A stretch of 64,000 nt of DNA, from assembly GCF_014205225.1 (NCBI RefSeq), contig NZ_JACHNB010000001.1, positions 868,001-932,000 of the forward strand, given 5' to 3'. Positions 57,806 through 64,000 of this stretch are shown piece after piece. Every line of letters begins with the position of its first letter. The first letter of the stretch is position 1. Source of the stretch: Actinoplanes octamycinicus (GTDB taxonomy: Bacteria > Actinomycetota > Actinomycetes > Mycobacteriales > Micromonosporaceae). A model generated the notes under the pieces. The model was given only the letters and a program-made list of their open reading frames with translations, ran no database searches and was not told the origin of the DNA. A program made the translations under genes and the position numbers.

Positions 57806-60800
57806 CGCTGATCCTTCGGTGGTTCCACGACCTGGCGCCCCTTGCCGGAGACCGGGCAGCTGGTGCGCACCGGGCAGACCCGGCAGCGGCTGTTCGCCAC
57901 CGCGGAGAAGGTGGCGGCGGCCATCGTGTCGGCGGTGCGGCGGACCATCTGATAGGCCCACTGCGGGTCGGTGGCCTCGGTGATCGGCACCTGCATCTGC
58001 TCCCGGGCCTCCTTGCCCGGGCCGAGCTGGACCAGGGCGGCGCCGCCGCTGTCCACGCCGAAATCGCCGAACGCGCCCGCGTCGACCGCCGCCTGATAGC
58101 CGGCGAGCTGCGGGTTCTCCGCGACCTCGGCGGAGAGCGCGGTGGACTTGCCGGTCTTCAGGTCGATCACCACGAGCCGGCCGGCCTCGTCGATCTCCAG
58201 CCGGTCGACCCGGCCGGTGAGCTGGATCGGGCGGTGCTCGTCCTCCAGCCGGACGGTGAACTCGTGCTCGATCGCCAGCAGCCGCCGCGGGTTCGCCGCC
58301 AGCCAGCGCAGCAGCTTGTCCACCATGGCTTGGGCACGCTCCTGCTCCGGGCCGGCCATCCAGCGGGCGGCCAGCTCGATCGAGTCGAACCGGGCGGAGA
58401 CGTACTCCACCAGCTTCTCCCGGTCGGCGTGGGCGTCCTCGGCGAGCATCGCGGCGGCGTGCACCAGGTTGCCGATGCCCTGCGCCGGACCGGACGGGGC
58501 CGCGCCGCCGTGTCGCTCCAGCAGCCAGCGCAGGCTGCAGCGGAGGGCGCTCTCCATCGCCGACGGGGTGACCTTGACCGGCTCGCCGTCGTCGACCAGC
58601 GGCCGGTCGTCGGAGAGCGGCCGCAGCCCCCACCACTCGTCCGGATGCGCGCCGGGCACGCCGGCGGACGCCAGGCGGGCGAGCTCAGCGGCCGCGGCGC
58701 GGCGGCGGGCGGGCGTCTCCGCGGCGGACACGACGACGGTACGCAGCTCGGCGACCAGGGCGGCCAGGGTCAATGCCCGGGGCGCTCGGCCGACGGTCAG
58801 CTCCGGGTCGTCCAGGTCGTCCGGTTCATTAGCTTCTCCCGGTTCGTCCCGGCGCTCGTGCTCCGGGCCGGTCAGCGCCGGCTCCCCGGACCGGCTCGCG
58901 GCATCGGCCGGCTCCGGGCGCGGTGGGAGGTCCGCGGCGCCGGGGTCGTCCGGCGGCGGCGTGTCGCCGGTGGGCTCCGGCGGCGGCGTGTCGCCGGTCG
59001 GGCCCGGATCGTCCGGATCGGTCGGCTCCGGCAGTGGCGTGTCGCCGGTCGGGCCCGGATCGTCCGGATCGGTCGGCTCCGGCGGCGGCGTGTCGCCGGT
59101 CGGGCCCGGATCGTCCGGGTCGGTGGGCTCCGGTGGCAGCGGGGCCTCGGCGCCGGGGTCGTCGTCCGGCGGCGGGGGCTGCGGGCCCGGGGCGGCCAGC
59201 TCGGTCAGGAAGCGGCTGGGCTGCTCCTCGATCGCCGCGCCGCCGGTGCCGGCCGAGGCCACCGCGGTGACCACCAGCCGGCGGCGGGCCCGGGTGGTGG
59301 CCACGTAGAAGAGGCGGCGCTCCTCGTCGAGCAGCGCGGACGTCTCGGCGACGATCGCCTCCGAACCGGACGCCGGACGGCCGGCCACCGCGTCGACCAG
59401 GCGCTCCGAGCCGAGCAGACTGCCGCGCAGGCGCAGGTCGGGCCAGATGCCCTCCTGCACGCCGGCCAGCACCACGACATCCCACTCCAGGCCTTTCGCC
59501 GCGTGCGCGGTGAGCAGGCGGACCGCCTCGCCGCGGTCGGCGCTCGGGGCGATCGTGTCGGCCGGCAGGTCCTGGCCGAGCACGTGGTCGAGGAAGACCC
59601 GGACGCCGGCCCCGGGCAGCCGGTCGACGAACCGGGCGGCCGCGTCGAAGAGCACCACCATGGCGTCCAGGTCACGGTCGGCGGCCTCGGCGCGCCACTG
59701 CCGGGCCCGGGCCGCCTGGGCGGGGTCGGTGATCCGGATGTTTCCGGTGCTCATCGCATACCACCGGTCGGCCAGGCCGCTGGCCCGCCAGACGGTCCAG
59801 AGCACCTCCTCGGCGGAGGCGCCGGGCTCGGCGGCGGCGGTGCGGGCCACGGTGAGCAGGCGGGCGATGGTCTGCGCCGGGCGGGCCCAGCGGCGCTCCA
59901 CCAGGTCCAGGCCGGCCGGGTCGCGGACCGCGTCGACCAGCAGCTCGCCGGACGGCCGCCGGTCGCCGGCGGCCACCGCGAGGGCGCGCAGGCCCTGGCG
60001 CAGCCGGCGCTCGGCCAGCGGGTCGGCCCCGCCGAGCGGCGAGTGCAGCAGCGCGACGGCGGCCTCCTCGTCGAGCAGCTCCGGGTCCAGCGCGCAGCGC
60101 AGCAGCAGGAGGAAGGGCGCCACCGCGGGCTGCAGGTGCAGCGGCAGGTCCTCGGCGTGGATCACGGTCGGCACGCCGGAGGCGGCCAGCGCCCGCTGGA
60201 CCGAGGGCTGCTGGAGGGTGGCGGACCGCATCAGCACCGCCATCCGGGACCAGGGCACGCCGTAGAGCAGGTGCGCCTCGCGCAGGGCATGCGCGATGAA
60301 GGCGGTCTCGGCGGCCGGCGACCGGAAGGTGCGCACCACGGCCTCGGCGACCGGGCCGGTCGGCGAGATCTCGTCCCCGGTGATCTCCGGCGCCGAGGGG
60401 TCGGCCGGGGCCGGAGGCGGGGCCGGTGGGGGCGGCGGGACCATCGGGCGGTGGGCGAACCGGCCGCGCATCCGGCGGGCCACCCCGGACGTGGCGGTGA
60501 GCAGGGCCGGAGCCGACCGGTGGTTGGTGTGCAGGGTGATCGTCTCGGCGGGGGCGCCGGTCGGGGTGCGGAAACGGGCCGGGAAGGCGGCCACCACCTC
60601 CGGGTCGGCGCCCCGGAAGCCGAAGATCGACGAGTCCGGGTCGGCGAAGGCGACCAGTGGCTTGCCACCGCCGGCGACCTGGGCGAGCAGGTCGATCTGG
60701 GCCGGGTCGGTCTCGGCGAGCTCGTCGACGAACACATAGGCCAACCGGCGGCGCTCGGCGGCCAGCAGGTCCGGCTCGTCGGCGAGCAGGCCGGAGGCGG

Positions 60801-61530
60801 CCCGGACCAGCTCGGCCGGGTCATAGGCCACCGAGCCACGGGTGGTGGCGTCGCGGAGGGAGAGAACCGCGACATACTCCTCCAGGAAGCGGGCGGCGGC
60901 GGCCCAGTCGTCACGGCCCAGCCGGGCCGCGTAACGCGCCAGCTCGATGGCGCCCACCCCGCGCTCGGCGGCCCGCTGCATCAGGTCACGCAGCTGCTGG
61001 GCGAAGGCGCGGGTGGGCAGCGCCGGGCGCAGCGACTCGGGCCAGCCGATGGTGTCGGCGGCCTCCGGGTCCTCCACCACGGCGAGCAGCTCACGGATGA
61101 TCAGGTCCTGCTCAGGGCCGGTGAGCAGCCGCGGGGCCGGCTCGCCGTGCTCCGCGGCGGCCCGGCGGAGCAGCCCGAACGCGAACGCGTGGAAGGTCCG
61201 CACCAGCGGCTCGTGGACGATCCGCCCGGGCACGTCGGCGACCCGGGCCTCGATCCGGTCGCGGAGCGCGGCGGCACCCCGGCGGCCGAAGGTGAGGACC
61301 AGGATCCGCTCCGGGTCGACGCCCTCGGCGATCCGGGCGGCGACCGCCTCGACCAGCGCCGTGGTCTTGCCGGTGCCGGGGCCGCCGACCACCAGCAGCG
61401 GGCCGGTGGTGTGCGCCACCACCCGGGCCTGCACCGGGTCGGGGCGGACCTCGGGCGTGGCCGGGCGCGGGCGCCGGACCAGGCGATAGGCCGGCCGGCG
61501 CACCGGGGACTGGGGGGCCGGCGTGCTCAC
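57802..61530 (-). CDS. adnA: AdnA-type helicase-nuclease subunit
   Basis: 1242 residues from GTG 61530. Walker A GGPGTGKTT is intact, but Walker B reads VFVDELAETDPAQ instead of DEYQDT. LLTAHAAKGLEWDVVVLAGV and VATTRARRRLVV follow. The C-terminal nuclease has GRVDRLEIDEAGRLVVIDLKTGKST (Asp/Lys active site) and cysteines (ALRCSLRW plus CRVCPVRTSCPV) laid out as an AddB-type Fe-S site. A ~90-residue Pro/Asp/Thr linker with 17-residue repeats lies between the halves. First gene of adnAB, homologous in order to Rv3202c-Rv3201c. Confidence 0.94.
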   Translation of the reverse strand: MSTPAPQSPVRRPAYRLVRRPRPATPEVRPDPVQARVVAHTTGPLLVVGGPGTGKTTALVEAVAARIAEGVDPERILVLTFGRRGAAALRDRIEARVADVPGRIVHEPLVRTFHAFAFGLLRRAAAEHGEPAPRLLTGPEQDLIIRELLAVVEDPEAADTIGWPESLRPALPTRAFAQQLRDLMQRAAERGVGAIELARYAARLGRDDWAAAARFLEEYVAVLSLRDATTRGSVAYDPAELVRAASGLLADEPDLLAAERRRLAYVFVDELAETDPAQIDLLAQVAGGGKPLVAFADPDSSIFGFRGADPEVVAAFPARFRTPTGAPAETITLHTNHRSAPALLTATSGVARRMRGRFAHRPMVPPPPPAPPPAPADPSAPEITGDEISPTGPVAEAVVRTFRSPAAETAFIAHALREAHLLYGVPWSRMAVLMRSATLQQPSVQRALAASGVPTVIHAEDLPLHLQPAVAPFLLLLRCALDPELLDEEAAVALLHSPLGGADPLAERRLRQGLRALAVAAGDRRPSGELLVDAVRDPAGLDLVERRWARPAQTIARLLTVARTAAAEPGASAEEVLWTVWRASGLADRWYAMSTGNIRITDPAQAARARQWRAEAADRDLDAMVVLFDAAARFVDRLPGAGVRVFLDHVLGQDLPADTIAPSADRGEAVRLLTAHAAKGLEWDVVVLAGVQEGIWPDLRLRGSLLGSERLVDAVAGRPASGSEAIVAETSALLDEERRLFYVATTRARRRLVVTAVASAGTGGAAIEEQPSRFLTELAAPGPQPPPPDDDPGAEAPLPPEPTDPDDPGPTGDTPPPEPTDPDDPGPTGDTPLPEPTDPDDPGPTGDTPPPEPTGDTPPPDDPGAADLPPRPEPADAASRSGEPALTGPEHERRDEPGEANEPDDLDDPELTVGRAPRALTLAALVAELRTVVVSAAETPARRRAAAAELARLASAGVPGAHPDEWWGLRPLSDDRPLVDDGEPVKVTPSAMESALRCSLRWLLERHGGAAPSGPAQGIGNLVHAAAMLAEDAHADREKLVEYVSARFDSIELAARWMAGPEQERAQAMVDKLLRWLAANPRRLLAIEHEFTVRLEDEHRPIQLTGRVDRLEIDEAGRLVVIDLKTGKSTALSAEVAENPQLAGYQAAVDAGAFGDFGVDSGGAALVQLGPGKEAREQMQVPITEATDPQWAYQMVRRTADTMAAATFSAVANSRCRVCPVRTSCPVSGKGRQVVEPPKDQR
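58988..59140. repeat. 51-bp in-frame repeats in adnA
   Basis: Three 51-bp units begin GTGTCGCCGGTCGGGCCC at 58988, 59039 and 59090, with a partial unit before them. On the minus strand each encodes a 17-residue PEPTDPDDPGPTGDTPP-type unit in the motor-nuclease linker. Confidence 0.92.
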
Positions 61531-61570
61531 GGCATCTATGAGAGCACGCCGGTATGACGATTCCGGGAGG

Positions 61571-62128
61571 TCACCCCTCCGGGGCCGGCAGTGCGGCTTC
61601 GATCACGTCCAGCGCCTCGGCGACGGTCCGGGCCACCAGCACCGTCTCCATCGCCCCGGCCCGGACGAACTTGGTGCCGACCAGGCCGGTCAGCCAGGTC
61701 ATCAGGCCGTCGTAGAAGCCGTCTGGGTCGAGCAGCACGATCGGCTTGCGGTGCACGCCGAGCGTCGCCGTGGTCCACACCTCGAACAGCTCGTCCAGGG
61801 TGCCGAGGCCGCCGGGCAGGGTGAGGAACGCGTCCGACCGCTCGATCATCACGTTCTTCCGGGCGGCCATGTCGGTGGTGACGATCAGCTCGTCCGAGGC
61901 GGTGTCGGCCACCTCCCAGTCGACCAGGCACTGCGGGATGATCCCGAGGGTGTGCGCGCGGCCGGCCCGGGCGCCCTCGGCGACCGTGCCCATCATGCCG
62001 ACCCGGCCGCCGCCGGAGACCAGGGTGTGACCCCGCTCGCCGAGCGCCCGCCCGGTCGCCGCGGCCAGGTCCAGCCAGCGCTGCTCCAGGGTGTCCGACG
62101 AGCCGCAGAAGACGCAGATCGCCGCCAT
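61571..62128 (-). CDS. LOG-family protein (second copy)
   Basis: 185 residues from ATG 62128. The LOG signature is complete: VSGGGRVGMMGTVAEGA, RKNVMIERSDAFLTLPGGLGTLDELFEVWTTATLG, with the PGGxGTxxE motif and preceding Arg. LOG proteins are nucleoside-5'-monophosphate phosphoribohydrolases (cytokinin-activating in plants). ICVFCGSS at the start is typical of the short form. Its ATG shares one base with the stop of the upstream LOG gene (TGATG), so the two are coupled. Confidence 0.93.
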   Translation of the reverse strand: MAAICVFCGSSDTLEQRWLDLAAATGRALGERGHTLVSGGGRVGMMGTVAEGARAGRAHTLGIIPQCLVDWEVADTASDELIVTTDMAARKNVMIERSDAFLTLPGGLGTLDELFEVWTTATLGVHRKPIVLLDPDGFYDGLMTWLTGLVGTKFVRAGAMETVLVARTVAEALDVIEAALPAPEG

Positions 62129-62895
62129 CAGGAGGACACCTGCGCCGCCTCGGCCTCCACGATGATCCGGACCGCCTCGGCGACGTCGTCGGTGACCTGG
62201 ATCAGGTCCAGGTCCGCCTCGCTGATCTTGCCCTCGTCGAGCATCCGCCGCTTGATCCAGTCGAGCAGGCCGCTCCAGTAGTCGACGCCCATCAGGATCA
62301 CCGGGAACCGGGTCACCTTCCGGGTCTGGACCAGGGTGATCGCCTCGAACAGCTCGTCCAGCGTGCCGAAGCCGCCGGGCAGCACCACGAACGCCTGCGC
62401 GTACTTGACGAACATGGTCTTGCGGACGAAGAAGTAACGGAAGTCGATGCCGATGTCGACCCAGTCGTTGAGACCCTGCTCGAACGGGAGCTCGATGCCC
62501 AGCCCGACGGACATCCCGCCGGCCTCGGTGGCCCCCCGGTTCGCCGCCTCCATCACGCCCGGGCCGCCCCCGGTGATCACCGCGTAGCCCGCCTCGGCGA
62601 GCGCGGCGCCCAGGCCGGTGGCCAGCTCGCACTCCGGGCTGTCCGGTGCGCTGCGGGCCGAGCCGAAGACGCTGACCGCCGGTGGCAGGTCGGCCAGGGT
62701 GTCGAAGCCCTCGACGAACTCGGAGAGTATCCGCAGCGCGCGCCAGGCGTCCTTGGTCTTCCACTCACCGCGATGGTGGGAATCGAGAAGTTTCTCGTCA
62801 GCGGTACTGGGCGGCACGGCCTCCCGACGCAGCGTGACCGCACCTCGATGACGCTGTGGCGTGGCCGGTGGTCGCCCGTTGGTGCTCTCCGTCAT
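62128..62895 (-). CDS. LOG-family protein (first copy)
   Basis: 255 residues from ATG 62895. A ~75-residue N-terminal extension (RHRGAVTLRREAVPPSTADEKLLD...RILSEFVEGFDTLADLP) precedes the LOG core: VSVFGSARS, VITGGGPGVMEAANRGATEAGG, RKTMFVKYAQAFVVLPGGFGTLDELFEAITLVQT. This is the long actinobacterial form (TIGR00730 type). Nearby dapE recalls the Rv1202-Rv1205 neighbourhood of M. tuberculosis. Probably trims nucleotide monophosphates; physiological role unsure. Confidence 0.94.
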   Translation of the reverse strand: MTESTNGRPPATPQRHRGAVTLRREAVPPSTADEKLLDSHHRGEWKTKDAWRALRILSEFVEGFDTLADLPPAVSVFGSARSAPDSPECELATGLGAALAEAGYAVITGGGPGVMEAANRGATEAGGMSVGLGIELPFEQGLNDWVDIGIDFRYFFVRKTMFVKYAQAFVVLPGGFGTLDELFEAITLVQTRKVTRFPVILMGVDYWSGLLDWIKRRMLDEGKISEADLDLIQVTDDVAEAVRIIVEAEAAQVSS

Positions 62896-63092
62896 GCGTC
62901 CAAGGTAGTGCGGACGGTCAGTACGAGGTGAATAACCGGCTGCGTTTCGGCAAGAGGATTGCGACTCGGAGACCTTTTTGCCAGATTGAAGCAACGGACG
63001 GTAGCTCTGGCGCGTCTATACAGTTACCGAACCGCGTCCACACGGCAGGCACGGCACCCGAGTCGGGGTGTCCCGGTGAAAGGGCGGCCACC

Positions 63093-63299
63093 GTGACGAA
63101 TCGCTACGAGCGTCTCAAGATGCACCGTCGTATGCAGCGGCGGATCCAGCTGGTGGTGGAGGAACGCCGCATGGCCTTCGCCGCCCGCCACGACGAACCC
63201 GCGGTCGACCTGGAGACGACGATGGAGATCCCGCCCCCGGAGCTGCCGCTGGTGGTGCCGCAGCGGGCGATCGGCCGAGTCGCCGTCCCGCAGGCCTGA
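63093..63299 (+). CDS. Small basic protein of unknown function
   Basis: 68 residues from GTG 63093. The N-terminal half is a very basic amphipathic helix (RYERLKMHRRMQRRIQLVVEERRMAF), the C-terminal half is Pro-rich (EIPPPELPLVVPQ). No family recognised. It ends 7 bp before the convergent dapE stop and has a modest purine-rich site (GGGCGG) upstream. Confidence 0.55.
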   Translation: MTNRYERLKMHRRMQRRIQLVVEERRMAFAARHDEPAVDLETTMEIPPPELPLVVPQRAIGRVAVPQA

Positions 63300-63306
63300 C
63301 CGGGAG

Positions 63307-64000
63307 CTAACCGGCCAGCCAGCGGTGCAGCGTCGCGGCGCCGTCCCGGATCTGGCCGATCTCCACGTGCTCGTCCGGCGCGTGCGCGAGTGCCGGGTCG
63401 CCCGGCCCGTAATTGAGCGCCGGGATGCCCAGCTGCGCGAACCGGGCCACGTCGGTCCAGCCCAGCTTGGCGGCCGGGGCCACGCCGACCGCGGTGAGGA
63501 ACTCGCGGGCCGCCGGGGCGGCCAGTCCCGGCAGCGCGCCCGGCGCCGAGTCGGTGATCTCCAGCTCGAAGCCGTCGAACACCTCGTGCAGGTGGGCCAG
63601 CGCCTGGCTCTCCGAACGGTCCGGGGCGAACCGCAGGTTGACCTCGACCGCGCACTCGTCCGGGACCACGTTGCCGGCCACGCCGCCGGAGATCCGGACC
63701 GCGTTCAACCCCTCCCGGTACGTACACCCGTCGATCGTCACCGTCCGCGGGTGGTAGTCCTCGAGCCGGCGCAGCACCTCGCCGGCGGCGTGGATCGCGT
63801 TCACCCCGCGCCAGGCCCGGGCCGTGTGCGCCCGGCGGCCGTGCGTGCGCACCAGCGCCCGCATGGTCCCCTGGCAACCGGCCTCGACCACCCCGTACGT
63901 CGGTTCCAGCAGCACCGCGAAGTCGGCCCGCAGCCACTCCGGGTGCGCGGCGGCGACCAGGTTCAGCCCGTTGTACTCGGACTCGATCTCCTCGGCCTCG
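63307..64000 (-). CDS. dapE: Succinyl-diaminopimelate desuccinylase (partial, 5' end outside)
   Basis: The frame is open to the window edge; the visible ~230 C-terminal residues begin at the M20 active site: EAEEIESEYNG holds the catalytic Glu pair and VLLEPT a metal ligand. Next come the dimerisation-domain segment (GRRAHTARAWRGVNAIH, VPDECAVEVNLRFAPDR) and the last metal His region (NYGPGDPALAHAPDEHVEI). The M20 DapE of actinobacteria removes succinate in lysine/diaminopimelate synthesis. Starts seen within the window (e.g. 63915) are internal. Confidence 0.92.
   Translation of the reverse strand, partial: EAEEIESEYNGLNLVAAAHPEWLRADFAVLLEPTYGVVEAGCQGTMRALVRTHGRRAHTARAWRGVNAIHAAGEVLRRLEDYHPRTVTIDGCTYREGLNAVRISGGVAGNVVPDECAVEVNLRFAPDRSESQALAHLHEVFDGFELEITDSAPGALPGLAAPAAREFLTAVGVAPAAKLGWTDVARFAQLGIPALNYGPGDPALAHAPDEHVEIGQIRDGAATLHRWLAG

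Noticed and set aside
63104..63937. Gly/Arg-rich minus-strand frame overlapping dapE
   Set aside because: It is a frame-shifted shadow; the M20 active-site motifs lie in the other frame.

Overview
The window is chromosomal DNA from a very high G+C actinobacterium, most probably of the family Micromonosporaceae (an Actinoplanes-like organism). This rests on G/C-ending codons throughout, frequent GTG starts, WhiB-family and mycothiol-type redox genes, Tat and lipoprotein secretion signals, and chromosomal synteny. The genus is an inference; no rRNA or species marker is present. There is no prophage, insertion sequence, CRISPR array or plasmid function.

Layout. 0-18.7 kb: a secreted/cell-surface region with a DUF5709 protein, a catalytically dead GH16-like protein next to an intact GH16 glucanase with a ricin-type lectin domain, a CBM32-GH46 chitosanase, malQ, a Tat-exported DUF1800/DUF1501 pair, a spermidine-synthase-like protein, TerC, a cysteine-cluster/pentapeptide-repeat protein, a lamin-tail-domain protein, a lipase-like hydrolase and a copper-radical (galactose-oxidase-type) oxidase with a ricin domain. 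18.7-20.4 kb: repeats and the first of two identical initiator tRNA genes. 20.4-27 kb: two drug-type MFS exporters, each divergent from a regulator (MarR; XRE-cupin), then a diguanylate cyclase and an orphan sugar-binding lipoprotein. 27-27.7 kb: the second initiator tRNA, with the same kind of downstream hairpins.

27.7-61.5 kb: a core actinobacterial block whose order resembles Mycobacterium tuberculosis Rv3193c-Rv3202c. It holds UPF0182, a PDZ/Lon-like protease, a DUF2342 protein, a ThiF-like protein, an ABC1 kinase, whiB7, uvrD2, mycoredoxin, nudC and the adnAB helicase-nuclease. Inserted into this block are minisatellite arrays (33.1-35.3 kb), a YgjP-like peptidase, a PhyH dioxygenase, an M16 peptidase pair operonic with nudC, an Rrf2 regulator with an aliphatic-sulfonate-type ABC transporter, an acyltransferase and a cold-shock protein. 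61.5-64 kb: two LOG-family genes and the 3' part of dapE.

The strongest regulatory features are: (i) the whiB7 leader, with a promoter carrying an A/T-rich upstream tract, a 102-codon upstream ORF with a strong ribosome-binding site, and an intrinsic terminator with a competing 9-bp pairing, which together form a ribosome-mediated attenuator; (ii) three ATG-N6-CAT operator sites at exact 15-bp steps between marR and its exporter; (iii) three perfect DnaA boxes in one orientation upstream of the ThiF-like gene, with four near-consensus boxes in a 54-bp tandem repeat nearby; and (iv) a dispersed CGTACCG(G)AAA motif that is heavily over-represented in the window.
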